A stretch of DNA of 64,000 nt. It comes from Bradyrhizobium icense (GTDB lineage: Bacteria; Pseudomonadota; Alphaproteobacteria; Rhizobiales; Xanthobacteraceae). Both the position numbers and the translations under genes were made by a program. A model generated the notes under the pieces. The model did not search any database. It was given only the letters and a program-made list of their open reading frames with translations, and was not told where the DNA came from. Of this stretch, positions 19,196 through 27,297 are shown piece after piece (the first letter of the stretch is position 1; each line of letters opens with the position of its first letter). The stretch spans positions 7,492,001 through 7,556,000 of the forward strand of contig NZ_CP016428.1 in assembly GCF_001693385.1 (NCBI RefSeq), in the 5' to 3' direction.

Positions 19196-19209
19196 ATACG
19201 GCACCGTAT
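19196..19209. promoter_or_regulatory. TetR operator 2
   Basis: ATACGG, CA, CCGTAT is a perfect palindrome with the same core as operator 1. Its centre is 35 bases away from the first. It lies 22 bases upstream of the TetR start, as expected for autorepression. Confidence 0.78.
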
Positions 19210-19231
19210 CAACACCCGGTGAGAGCGGACC

Positions 19232-19828
19232 ATGAGCGATGGCAAAGGAGAGGCGCGAACCGGAGACGCCCGCGCCGGCGAGGTTCGCCACGAGAGCTGG
19301 ATCGAGGCCGGTCTTTCGGAAATCGCCCGGACCGGCGTCGAGGGCGTGCGGGTCGAAGTGCTGGCCAAGAACCTCGGCGTCACCAAGGGCGGCTTCTACC
19401 GCCGCTTCCGCGACCGCACGGCGCTGCTGGACGCCATGCTGCAGCACTGGAGCGCGGGCCGCATCGCCGCGATCGAGAAACAGACCAGCCTCGATGGCGC
19501 CACCGCCCGCCAGCGGCTGAAGGCGCTGATCGCGCTCTATTCCGAGCGCATGAACACCGAAGGCATGGCGGTCGAGCTGGCGATCCGGCAATGGGCCCGC
19601 TCCGACGAACTGGCTGCCGCAGCCGTCGCCAGCGTCGATGCCGCGCGGTTGCAAAATGTCGGACAACTCTATCGGGCGACGGGACTTGCAGCCGAGGAGG
19701 CCGACGCGCTGGCTTTCCTGTTCTACAGCTTCGTGTTCGGCCAGAGCTTGCTGTTCCTCGAATGCGGCCAGCGCAAGCGCGCGCAACTGGTGGCGAAGTC
19801 GGCCGAAACGTTGCTCCGCGAAATATAG
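19232..19828 (+). CDS. TetR/AcrR-family transcriptional regulator
   Basis: The 198-residue regulator has an N-terminal TetR helix-turn-helix (VEVLAKNLGVTKGGFYRRF, about residues 48-66) and an all-helical ligand/dimer domain. It probably represses the divergent thioesterase unit and itself through the two palindromes at 19159-19176 and 19196-19209. Members of this subgroup near thioesterases tend to sense acyl-CoA-like or lipophilic compounds, but no ligand can be read from the sequence. Confidence 0.93.
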   Translation: MSDGKGEARTGDARAGEVRHESWIEAGLSEIARTGVEGVRVEVLAKNLGVTKGGFYRRFRDRTALLDAMLQHWSAGRIAAIEKQTSLDGATARQRLKALIALYSERMNTEGMAVELAIRQWARSDELAAAAVASVDAARLQNVGQLYRATGLAAEEADALAFLFYSFVFGQSLLFLECGQRKRAQLVAKSAETLLREI

Positions 19829-19869
19829 GCGCGGCCGAAACCTCCGGCCGCGCCCTCGTCGACTGCTGG

Positions 19870-20358
19870 CTAGGCCGAGCCCTTCAGCTTCTTGTTGCAT
19901 TCGCTGTAATAGCCGCCGCCCTTCTGGACCCACCTCATCCCGCCATTGGCGTTGGCGGCCTTGTTGGCGTTGTACTGATCGAGGCAGGTGTGGAAGCGCT
20001 GCTTCGTCGCCGTCTCCTTCGAATATTTTGCATCCACGGCGGACGGATAGACTGCAGGACCCGACGGCGCGGCAGGCGCCGCAGCTTCCTTGGCTTCCTT
20101 CTTGGATTCCTTCTTGGCGGCTTCCTTCGGCTCCGCGGCGGGTGCTGCCGCGGCCGCCGGAGCGGGTGCAGCGTCGGCGCCGCACTGGGCTTTCCGGAAG
20201 TCGTTCCACTTCTGGCCGCCGAGCGTTCCGGCGGCCTTCGCGGCCTGGTATTTGGCGCTGCATTCCTGCGCCGTCAGCGCATTCGCCTGCGAGCTCATCG
20301 CAAACGCAGCCAATGCCGACAGCGCACACGCGCCCAGTATTTTTGCTTGGATAGTCAT
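19870..20358 (-). CDS. Secreted Ala/Lys-rich protein of unknown function
   Basis: The 162-residue protein starts MTIQAKILGACALSALAAFA, a signal peptide ending near ANALTAQE. Two similar Cys-containing segments (QECSAKYQAAKAAGTLGGQ and the later CLDQYNANKAANANGG) flank a low-complexity Ala/Lys/Pro linker. This type, with paired Sxx-YxxxK-like segments, is common in Bradyrhizobium as a periplasmic protein of unknown function. The ATG at 20358 follows AAGGAG seven bases upstream; the longer open frame to 20472 is a shadow extension. Confidence 0.85.
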   Translation of the reverse strand: MTIQAKILGACALSALAAFAMSSQANALTAQECSAKYQAAKAAGTLGGQKWNDFRKAQCGADAAPAPAAAAAPAAEPKEAAKKESKKEAKEAAAPAAPSGPAVYPSAVDAKYSKETATKQRFHTCLDQYNANKAANANGGMRWVQKGGGYYSECNKKLKGSA

Positions 20359-20606
20359 CCCTGGTCTCCTTAGAGCAGTCATCTGCGGCATCCATCCTAG
20401 CGCAACCACAGCTTGCGACAACGTATCGGACGATCCCTGCGATAAAAATTTTCTGGCGCCGAACAGGCGCAAACTGGCGTCGCATTCAGCCAGCGTTCAG
20501 CCAACACGGCGCGAGGTTTGTGCAGGGATTGTGCAGGCGTCCTCGCTGCATTGCTGCAATCGCCTGGCGCATTTGTCCGGTGCAGGCGGATTTGCCATAA
20601 GGCGGC

Positions 20607-21692
20607 GTGAGCCTGATCCCCGCATCGATATCCTCCGCCATGGCCGACCGCGCCAAGATTCTGGGCACGCTCGAGACGCTCGCCATCGGCGTCGCCGGCG
20701 GCCTGCTGTTTCTGTGGCTCAACCTGCCGGGCGGGTTGATTTCCGGCGCGATGGCCGCGGTCGGCTTCGCCGCGCTGGCAGGGCGGCCAGTCATCATGCC
20801 GGCGATCCTGACGCAGAGTGTGCTGGTGCTGCTCGGCATCACGCTGGGCTCGCTGGTGTCGCGGCAACTGATCCAGCACATGAGCGCCTATCCCCTGACC
20901 ATCGGGCTGTTGGCGCTGGCGACGTTCTGCTCGACCTTCGGCTCGAGCTTCTATCTGCAGCGCGTGCACGGCTGGGACCAGACCTCGGCGCTGCTGGCGG
21001 GGAGTCCCGGCGCGCTGTCGCAGATCACGATGCTCGCCGCCGAGAAGGGTGCCGATGTCGCCGCGATCGCGGTGGTGCAGACCATGCGCGTGATCATCCT
21101 GACCGCCGCCCTGCCGCTGCTGCTCGCGCTGACCGGCATTGCGCCGACGGCACCGGCGGAAGTGACCAGCCTGACCGCCTCGCCGCTCGAACTCGCCGTG
21201 CTGGCGGCGGCTGCCGTCGGCGTCGCGCTTTTGTTGCGGCTCGCCAAATTCCCGGCGAGCTGGATGTTCGGCGCGATGATCGCCTCCGCCGCGCTGCACG
21301 GCACCGGCCTGATCGAGGGCGGCCTGCCGCCCTGGATGCGCGGCGTGGCGCTGGTCGGCATCGGCGCCGTGATCGGCACGCGCTTTGCGCGGATCAAGAA
21401 GTCGACGCTGCTCAGCCACATCAATGCCGGGCTGGGCTCGTTTGCGGTCGCGATTCTGATCTCCGCCATTTTCGTCACGGTGATCATGCTGACCACCCAT
21501 GTGCGCTTCGCTGACGTCGTCGTGGCCTTTGCACCCGGTGCGATGGATGCCATGCTGGCGCTGGCGCTCACGCTGCATATCGATCCGATCTTCGTCGGCG
21601 CCCATCATCTGTCGCGCTTCGTGTTCGTCTCGATCACGACGCCCGGCATCGTGCATCTGTTCGGCCGACCGCAGGAGGACGTGGACGATTAG
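20607..21692 (+). CDS. AbrB-family putative transporter
   Basis: The 361-residue protein has about ten hydrophobic segments and an internal duplication, the pattern of AbrB/ammonia-monooxygenase-like permeases. Each half carries a PGGLISGAM/PASWMFGAMIAS-type motif, and LLAGSPGALSQITMLA and FAPGAMDAMLALALTL are the matching second motifs. The transport substrate is not established. GTG at 20607 and ATG at 20640 (MADRAKIL) are both possible starts. The gene stands alone between convergent and divergent neighbours. Confidence 0.88.
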   Translation: MSLIPASISSAMADRAKILGTLETLAIGVAGGLLFLWLNLPGGLISGAMAAVGFAALAGRPVIMPAILTQSVLVLLGITLGSLVSRQLIQHMSAYPLTIGLLALATFCSTFGSSFYLQRVHGWDQTSALLAGSPGALSQITMLAAEKGADVAAIAVVQTMRVIILTAALPLLLALTGIAPTAPAEVTSLTASPLELAVLAAAAVGVALLLRLAKFPASWMFGAMIASAALHGTGLIEGGLPPWMRGVALVGIGAVIGTRFARIKKSTLLSHINAGLGSFAVAILISAIFVTVIMLTTHVRFADVVVAFAPGAMDAMLALALTLHIDPIFVGAHHLSRFVFVSITTPGIVHLFGRPQEDVDD

Positions 21693-21782
21693 GGCAGGCC
21701 GATTTTCCAACGGCCTATGCACTGGTCGTCCCTGCAGGGATCCATAGCCACCGCTCGTCGAGAGCTACGATTGGGGATGGAC

Positions 21783-21813
21783 GGTGGGAACGCTAATCGC
21801 GCCTTTACCCACC
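21783..21813. repeat. Palindromic hairpin abutting dsbB stop
   Basis: GGTGGG and CCCACC bracket an AT/GC-mixed loop directly at the 3' end of dsbB. Similar TAGGGTGGG..CCCACC hairpins are widely dispersed in rhizobial genomes. It could act as a terminator for either convergent gene. Confidence 0.55.
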
Positions 21814-22356
21814 CTACGAGACGACCCGCCTGGCCGACACGATGCCCCACACGGCGATCACCGCCATCGCCAGCGAGATCAGCACGTTGTAGCCGGCAAG
21901 CGAGAGCCCGAGAAAACGCCACTGCACCTCGTCGCAGCGGATCACTTTCACCGTGTCGAGGCGCTGCAGCAGCGTGCCGGCGCTGCCGAGATCGGCGATC
22001 GGCCCGGAGCAATCTGTCGGGCCCTGCCAGAACTGCCACTCGACGCCGGCGTGATAGCCGCCGAGCCAGGCATTGGCGAGAGCTGCGAGCAGAAGCACCG
22101 CAAATCCGGCCAGCACGACCTGCCGCGGCGCCCGGCGCGAAGCGGCAAAGGCGATCAGGAGGCCGAGCGGCAGGGCCAGATAATAGGCGTAACGCTGTTC
22201 GAGGCAGAGCGGACAGGGGCGGATATCCAGCACGAGCTCGAAGAACCAGGCGCCTGCCAGCGTCGCCGCGGCGACGACCGCGATCGCCAGCGCCGCAACG
22301 ACGGCCGGATCGGCGGCATGGCGCGCGTGCGACGAATGGACGGCATCTGACGTCAC
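21814..22356 (-). CDS. dsbB: Disulfide bond formation protein DsbB
   Basis: The 180-residue inner-membrane protein has four transmembrane segments and should reoxidise DsbA using quinone. The first periplasmic loop has CPLC in RPCPLCLEQRYAYY, and the second loop has the second Cys pair (DCSG and IRCDEVQ). A GTG at 22356 is the best start, as CCGGAG lies eight bases upstream; upstream ATG codons at 22398 and 22383 are alternatives. A GAGCATG/CATGCTC hairpin at 22370-22387 sits against the SD and may modulate translation. Confidence 0.93.
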   Translation of the reverse strand: MTSDAVHSSHARHAADPAVVAALAIAVVAAATLAGAWFFELVLDIRPCPLCLEQRYAYYLALPLGLLIAFAASRRAPRQVVLAGFAVLLLAALANAWLGGYHAGVEWQFWQGPTDCSGPIADLGSAGTLLQRLDTVKVIRCDEVQWRFLGLSLAGYNVLISLAMAVIAVWGIVSARRVVS

Positions 22357-22528
22357 GGAATGTTCTCCGGAGCATGGGACCATGCTCGAAATAGGCATCA
22401 GCCTCCTATCCCGCCACCGCCCAGGTGTCGAGAAGCACCACAATCACTTCCGCGCGGGTTGACCCGGAAGCGCCGCCCGCTATATTCCGCCGGCTTCGCC
22501 GCACCGGCCTTCCGGCCCGCGACCGAAG

Positions 22529-22613
22529 GCCCCTGTGGCGGAACTGGTAGACGCGCTCGACTCAAAATCGAGTTCCGCAAGGAGTGCTGGTTCGATTCCG
22601 GCCAGGGGCACCA
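22529..22613 (+). tRNA. tRNA-Leu (anticodon CAA)
   Basis: The acceptor stem GCCCCTG pairs with CAGGGGC, followed by A and an encoded CCA. The anticodon arm is CTCGA, loop CTCAAAA (anticodon CAA), TCGAG. A long variable arm is present as in all type II leucine tRNAs, and the T arm includes GGTTCGATTCC. It reads UUG codons. Confidence 0.97.
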
Positions 22614-22756
22614 CGCTTCGCCCTCGCGGGCTATGCGTGGCGCAGCCCACGCAGAACCTCGAGGACGAAGCGTGTCCGGGGAAGTTTGAGTCTGCGGAAG
22701 CGAAGACGGGCAGCCTACGCTGCTATCGCAGCTTCGGCTCGACAAGCCGCCGGCCA

Positions 22757-22784
22757 GCGAAGGCTAGGTTGCGAAGGCTAGGTT
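22757..22784. repeat. 14-base tandem duplication at ptxE stop
   Basis: GCGAAGGCTAGGTT occurs twice in perfect tandem. The second copy contains the CTA (TAG) stop codon of ptxE. It marks the boundary between the operon and the tRNA-Leu region and could be a replication-slippage scar or an insertion footprint. Confidence 0.85.
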
Positions 22785-23656
22785 GTAATGCCGCGCTCCC
22801 AGCTCAGCGACGCCTCGAACATTGCCCTCGCCGGAGCCGTAGGCGGCAAGGCCTCCGGAACGATCAGCTTGATCTCCTTTTCGAGTTCGACCCCTTCAAT
22901 TCGAAGCGCGACGAGCTGCTCTGTGACAACTTCGTCAGCCACCGACGCTTCCATGACAATCGATGCACCGTAGCCGGCGCGGACCGCGCGCTTGACGGCC
23001 TCCGTATTCCCGAAACCGTCGATGATGTTCAGAGATTTCGCGAGCGATCCCAGTTGACGGCGCAGGAGATAGCCCGTTCCGGTACCGGATTCACCGCCCA
23101 GCAGCGGTTCGCCTTGCATTTCAGCCACGGACACGGCCCCAAGCCCGGCCCAGCGATGATCAGGTCCGACGATGATGACGAGCGGCTCCCGTCTCCAGGT
23201 GCGCGCGGTAAAGCCCGGCCTGCCGTCCCACCATTCCATCGCTGCAAGATCAGCCTCGCCCCGTTCCAGCCGGGCGACGACATCCGAGTTCGATCCAATC
23301 CATTGTTCGACGGGAATGCCCGCACTTTGCCGAAAGGCTGCAATGTGAGGCTGCAACAAATAGGTGCCGACGTTGCTCGATGCGGCCAGACGCAGCGCGG
23401 GAAGGTGAATCAGGCTGCGCACGCGCGTGGCGGTCTCGACCAGCGAGCGTGCGAGCGGAAGGAAGCGCGCGCCTTGATCGGTCGGCATGGCGCCGCCGCG
23501 CTGGCGTACCACAAGCGGCGCAGCCAAGACCGCCTCCAGTTGGCGGATGTGATCCACGATGGTGGAAGGCGCCAGATCGAGCTGGCGCGCCGCCGCACGA
23601 ACGCCGCGGGCGGCGATCACCGTGACAAACGAGCGAGCATGGGTCAGGTTCAGCAT
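22778..23656 (-). CDS. ptxE: LysR-family regulator of the phosphite operon, PtxE-like
   Basis: The 292-residue protein has a LysR N-terminal HTH (GVRAAARQLDLAPSTIVDHI, about residues 18-37) and a C-terminal effector domain. It begins one base after the ptxD stop, the last gene in a ptxABCDE-ordered operon, exactly the place of PtxE in the described phosphite clusters. Local control of the operon by phosphite or phosphate status is inferred, not visible. The tandem 14-base repeat overlaps its stop. Confidence 0.88.
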   Translation of the reverse strand: MLNLTHARSFVTVIAARGVRAAARQLDLAPSTIVDHIRQLEAVLAAPLVVRQRGGAMPTDQGARFLPLARSLVETATRVRSLIHLPALRLAASSNVGTYLLQPHIAAFRQSAGIPVEQWIGSNSDVVARLERGEADLAAMEWWDGRPGFTARTWRREPLVIIVGPDHRWAGLGAVSVAEMQGEPLLGGESGTGTGYLLRRQLGSLAKSLNIIDGFGNTEAVKRAVRAGYGASIVMEASVADEVVTEQLVALRIEGVELEKEIKLIVPEALPPTAPARAMFEASLSWERGITT

Positions 23657-23657
23657 T

Positions 23658-24668
23658 TCATGCGGTCAATGCAGGATTTCTTGTGCGCGCCGGCCTGTTG
23701 ATGAGCCCGCCAGGCACCTTGCCGGCCAGCGCCTCGATGATGCTGGTCGCAGCGGCCAACTCGATCTCGCGCCGCACCGACGTCACGGCCGATCCGATGT
23801 GTGGCGTCAACACGGTTCGGGCGCCCGGCCGCGTCAATCTTGCGTCGATCGCTGCTGGCCGGTCGGGCCGCGCCCAATCCTCGCATTCGAAAACGTCGGC
23901 GGCATATCCCCCGAGCTGACCGCGCTCGAGCGCGTCGGCTACGGCTGCCTCATCGACGAGCGAACCGCGCGCGGGATTGACGAGCAACGTCCCGCGCCGC
24001 ATCCGCCCGATCGCCTCGGCATTGATCAGACCGGTGGTAGATTCGGTCAGCGGCAGACCCAGCACCACGAAGTCGGCGACCTTCAATAGGTTCTCCAACG
24101 CCATCGCCTCGACGCCGGGGCTCTCGAACGGCTCGGCGTCATACGCAATGATGCGACAGCCGAATCCGGAGAGGCGGCGTGCGATGGCCTGACCGACCCG
24201 GCCGAACCCGACAATCCCCACCGTCGAATTGCTGATACCCGTTCCGTAAAGCTGGGGCCGCCAGCCAGCGAATCCCGCTGCACGAATTCCTGCATCGCCG
24301 GCCGGAATATGCCGCCCGAGCGCGATCATCAGTCCGATGGCCAGTTCAGCCGTCGGCTCGGTGAGAAGGTCCGGCACGATCGTCACCTGGACACCACGTT
24401 CGCGTGCCGCATCGACATCGATATTGTCATAGCCCTTCAAGGCGGCGCCGATGACTTTCAGGTTTGGGCATTGCGCGAGAAAGGCGCGATCGACGCAATC
24501 GGTCATGAATGCCATGAGCCCGGCCGCTTCCCTGCAGCGTTCGATCACCTGGTCATAGCTCCATGGCTCGGGCTCATCGTTTGCAACGATGCGCGCAACA
24601 CCTTCGAACATGGCGCGGGTCTCGGGGAACACCCGGTTTGTCAGCACAATGAGCGGCAATTCTGTCAT
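23658..24668 (-). CDS. ptxD: Phosphite dehydrogenase PtxD (NAD-dependent)
   Basis: The 336-residue D-2-hydroxyacid dehydrogenase-family enzyme should oxidise phosphite to phosphate with NAD. Family landmarks are clear: GLMAFM (Met55), ALKGYDN (Lys78), VPDLLTEPTAELAIGL, GWRPQLYGTG (Trp136, Tyr141), NAD-binding GFGRVG (154-159), NPARGS (Arg234), DVFECEDWARPDRP (Glu263), TPHIGS (His290, Ser293). The residues known to be important in Pseudomonas stutzeri PtxD (Met53, Lys76, Trp134, Tyr139, Arg237, Glu266, His292, Ser295, Arg301) are all matched by eye. Asp177 after the second strand favours NAD over NADP. Length equals the characterised enzyme. It lies between ptxC and ptxE. Other 2-hydroxyacid dehydrogenases are much less similar at the EDWAR and YGTG segments. 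Confidence 0.95.
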   Translation of the reverse strand: MTELPLIVLTNRVFPETRAMFEGVARIVANDEPEPWSYDQVIERCREAAGLMAFMTDCVDRAFLAQCPNLKVIGAALKGYDNIDVDAARERGVQVTIVPDLLTEPTAELAIGLMIALGRHIPAGDAGIRAAGFAGWRPQLYGTGISNSTVGIVGFGRVGQAIARRLSGFGCRIIAYDAEPFESPGVEAMALENLLKVADFVVLGLPLTESTTGLINAEAIGRMRRGTLLVNPARGSLVDEAAVADALERGQLGGYAADVFECEDWARPDRPAAIDARLTRPGARTVLTPHIGSAVTSVRREIELAAATSIIEALAGKVPGGLINRPARTRNPALTA

Positions 24669-24678
24669 CGGGAGACTA

Positions 24679-25485
24679 TTACTTGAGCGATTTTCGCAAG
24701 TACGCGCCGACGGTATCGACGATGACGACGCAGGCGAGGATCGAAAGCAGGATGGCCGACACCTGATCGTAGTTCAGGAGGCGAAGCGCCGAGATCAGTT
24801 CGAAACCGATTCCCCCTGCGCCAACGATGCCGAGCACGGCAGAAGCCCGGAAATGATATTCCCACCGGTAGATCGTGACGTCCGTGAGCTGCGGCAGGAC
24901 TTGCGGCAGAACGGCGTGCTGAATGACCTGCAACGGCGTCGCGCCCGCAGCGCGAGCCGCTTCCAGCGGCTTGGGATCGACATGTTCGATTGCCTCGGCA
25001 TAGAACTTGCCGACCATGCCGACCGAATGCAGCGCCAGCGCAAGGACGCCCGGCAGCGCGCCAAAGCCGACCGCTGCGACAAACAGAACGCCAAGGATGA
25101 TCTCCGGCACCGAGCGCAGGAAGGCGAGGAACGTCCGCACCGCCAGATAAATGGTTGGGTGCGGGCTGGTATTGGGCGCAGCCAAAAGTGCGAGCGGCAG
25201 GGAGAAGACCACGGCAAGCGCGGTGCCGGCGATCGACATCGCAAGCGTATCCAGAAGCGGCCGCAGCCATGATTGCCAGCGGCTGAAATCTGGCGGCACC
25301 ATTTCCGAGGCCAGCGTACCGATCGCCGGCCCGCTTTCCAGAAACCGTTGCGCGTCGAAGAAGCCGGTGGCCGCAAGGGCTGCGACGCACGCGGCGACGA
25401 TCAGGCCGACGAGGCCCACCCCGCGCAAGGCGGAGCGGCGTTGCTCTTCAAGGATGGCGTCGAACGTGTGCGAAACCGATTTCAT
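24679..25485 (-). CDS. ptxC: Phosphite/phosphonate ABC transporter permease, PtxC
   Basis: The 268-residue inner-membrane protein is a PhnE-type permease with about six transmembrane segments. The cytoplasmic EAA loop reads EAARAAGATPLQVIQHA, where it should contact the PtxA ATPase. It lies five bases downstream of ptxB and ten bases upstream of ptxD. Together with PtxA and PtxB it should form the importer; phosphite rather than phosphonate is inferred from the adjacent ptxD. Confidence 0.92.
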   Translation of the reverse strand: MKSVSHTFDAILEEQRRSALRGVGLVGLIVAACVAALAATGFFDAQRFLESGPAIGTLASEMVPPDFSRWQSWLRPLLDTLAMSIAGTALAVVFSLPLALLAAPNTSPHPTIYLAVRTFLAFLRSVPEIILGVLFVAAVGFGALPGVLALALHSVGMVGKFYAEAIEHVDPKPLEAARAAGATPLQVIQHAVLPQVLPQLTDVTIYRWEYHFRASAVLGIVGAGGIGFELISALRLLNYDQVSAILLSILACVVIVDTVGAYLRKSLK

Positions 25486-25490
25486 CTTTT

Positions 25491-26363
25491 TTACAGCTTG
25501 GCTACGTCGAGCTGGAGCACTTTCGCCATGTCGCGCAACACGTCGTAATCCTTGTCGGTTGCGGTCGCGATGGCTTCAACGCGGAATAGCTTGAGGATGG
25601 TGGGGTCCTTCAAGTCCAGGAACGCCCGCTTGATGGCGTCCTTGAGTTCGGGTTTCAGAAAACCTTGCACCGTTAGCGGGTAGTTCGGAATGGGTTCGGA
25701 CAATGCGAGCTGCCGGATCCTGGTCGGATCGATTTTCTTGGTCTCGACCAAGACGCGATAAATCTGCTCCGAGAGAGCGCCGGCTGGCACCTGCCCGGCC
25801 GCGACGGCCCGCGCGACCGCATCGTGCTGGCCGAGATGGACAACCTTGTAGTCTGCATCGCCGATCAGCCCCTGCCTGGCGAGAAGGGCCCGCGGCGCAA
25901 GATGGCTCGACGTGGAAGCCCTGTCGCCGAATGCGAACGGCTTGCCCTTGATGTCGGCCAGTTCCTTTACCGGGCCATCCGCGGTGGCGATCAGGATCGA
26001 CTGGTAGTTGGGCTTGCCCTTTTCGACACCGACACCGAAGGGCTCGATGTCGGGTGCCTTCGACTTGGCAAGCACGTAGGAGAACGGACCGAAATAGCCG
26101 ACCTCGATGCGGCCGAACCGCATCGCCTCGATCATCGACGAATAGTCGGTGGTGACGATGATCTCGACGGGCTTCTTCAGCACTTCCTCGAGATACCTCT
26201 TGAGCGGCTGTGCATTCTGAATGATCGTCGATGCGTTCTCGTCCGGCAACAGCGCGATCCGCAGCTTGTCGGGGCTGGTCTTGTCGGCGGCAAATACCGG
26301 AGCGGCGAGCGCGCAGAGGCCGGCCGCGGCCGAGCCGACAAGAAAATTGCGGCGTTGTATCAT
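25491..26363 (-). CDS. ptxB: Phosphite/phosphonate ABC binding protein, PtxB
   Basis: The 290-residue protein is a periplasmic PhnD-type solute-binding protein. It begins MIQRRNFLVGSAAAGLCALA, a signal peptide with an Arg pair that may use Tat. The body has LLPDENASTIIQNAQPL, VTTDYSSMIEAMRFG and FAFGDRASTSSHLAPR, all typical of phosphonate/phosphite binding proteins; the oxyanion-binding Ser/Thr/Tyr residues are in the middle two. ATG 26363 is preferred over ATG 26375 because GGAG lies six bases upstream. It sits between ptxA and ptxC. Confidence 0.92.
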   Translation of the reverse strand: MIQRRNFLVGSAAAGLCALAAPVFAADKTSPDKLRIALLPDENASTIIQNAQPLKRYLEEVLKKPVEIIVTTDYSSMIEAMRFGRIEVGYFGPFSYVLAKSKAPDIEPFGVGVEKGKPNYQSILIATADGPVKELADIKGKPFAFGDRASTSSHLAPRALLARQGLIGDADYKVVHLGQHDAVARAVAAGQVPAGALSEQIYRVLVETKKIDPTRIRQLALSEPIPNYPLTVQGFLKPELKDAIKRAFLDLKDPTILKLFRVEAIATATDKDYDVLRDMAKVLQLDVAKL

Positions 26364-26392
26364 CGATTTCTCCATCCAGATTGACGGCTCGA

Positions 26393-27151
26393 CTAAGCCG
26401 CTTTGGCCAAGGCTTTGCGTTCCGTCGCGTAGATATGATCGAGCGTGGCCGAGCCGAGTTGATCCGGCGCGCCTTCGAAAGCGATGCGCCCCTGTGCCAG
26501 CCCGATGATGTGATCGGCGAACTGGCGTGCCAGATCGACCTGATGCAGGCTGACGATCGCGGTGATGCCATCCTCGCGGCAAATCCGATGAAGATCCTCG
26601 AGCACCTTGACGGAGGTGGCGGGGTCGAGGCTCGCGACCGGTTCATCGGCGAGCACGATCTCCGGCTTCTGGGCCATGGCGCGCGCGATACCGACGCGCT
26701 GCTGCTGTCCGCCGGAAAGCTGGTCGGCGCGGTCCAGCGCTCGGTCGGCAAGGCCGACCCGGTCGAGCGCCTCCAGCGCCAGCAGCCGGTCGGCGCGTGG
26801 CAGCGGCAAAATCGACCGCAGGACGCTGTGTGCGGCAAGCCGTCCCGTCAACACGTTGTCGAGCGCCGATAGCCGGCCGATCAAATGATGTTGCTGGAAC
26901 ACCATACCGGTCCGTCGCCGATGCGCGCGCAAGTGAGCCCGGCTGGAGAAAATCGATCCGCGTCCTTCAACGCAAACCTCACCGGAAGTCGGCCGCACGA
27001 GCCCATTGAGGCTGCGCAGCAACGTCGATTTTCCTGCGCCTGAAGTGCCGAGAAGAACGATGAATTTTCCCCGCTCGAAGACGGCTGTCGTCGGCCGCAG
27101 CGCCACGACGCCGTTGGGATAGGTAACCGTTACGTTCCGGAGCGACAACAT
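26393..27151 (-). CDS. ptxA: Phosphite/phosphonate ABC transporter ATPase, PtxA
   Basis: The 252-residue ATP-binding protein powers the importer. It shows Walker A GTSGAGKST, the signature LSGGQQQRVGIARAMAQ, Walker B VLADEPVASLDP and the switch His in VSLHQVDLA. It belongs to the PhnC family. It is the first gene of the five-gene unit, and the ATG at 27151 is preferred over TTG 27187, which overlaps the upstream palindrome. A PHO-box-like 18-mer and a perfect palindrome lie just upstream. Confidence 0.92.
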   Translation of the reverse strand: MLSLRNVTVTYPNGVVALRPTTAVFERGKFIVLLGTSGAGKSTLLRSLNGLVRPTSGEVCVEGRGSIFSSRAHLRAHRRRTGMVFQQHHLIGRLSALDNVLTGRLAAHSVLRSILPLPRADRLLALEALDRVGLADRALDRADQLSGGQQQRVGIARAMAQKPEIVLADEPVASLDPATSVKVLEDLHRICREDGITAIVSLHQVDLARQFADHIIGLAQGRIAFEGAPDQLGSATLDHIYATERKALAKAA

Positions 27152-27180
27152 ATCGGATCTCGCAGGCTGTTCGCCAATTC

Positions 27181-27203
27181 CGAACAATGATGGTCATTGT
27201 TCG
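27181..27203. promoter_or_regulatory. Perfect 10-3-10 palindrome upstream of ptxA
   Basis: CGAACAATGA and TCATTGTTCG flank a TGG centre with no mismatch. It lies 29 bases upstream of the ptxA start and just downstream of the PHO-box-like element, so it could be the site of PtxE or another regulator, or a leader hairpin. It does not match the classic T-N11-A LysR pattern. Confidence 0.65.
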
Positions 27204-27226
27204 CTTAGTCCGACTATCAACTGTCC

Positions 27227-27244
27227 ATGACGTGGGGATGACAC
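27227..27244 (-). promoter_or_regulatory. PHO-box-like element upstream of ptxA
   Basis: On the minus strand the 18-mer reads GTGTCATCCCCACGTCAT, matching the PhoB consensus CTGTCAT-N4-CTGTCAT at 11 of 14 positions with the correct 11-base period. A GATAGT (27218-27213) lies eight bases further downstream and could be the -10. PhoB activation under phosphate limitation is known for phosphite genes in other bacteria, so this is a plausible but unproven site. Confidence 0.6.
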
Positions 27245-27297
27245 ACTGCCCAAGGCGGGCCAATGCCTGACAAGCCGACCGAGCTTGACGGAACGCA

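Noticed and set aside
20397..21722. 441-residue minus-strand frame
   Set aside because: It is antisense to the AbrB-type permease gene and is Arg/Gln/His-rich with no recognisable fold.
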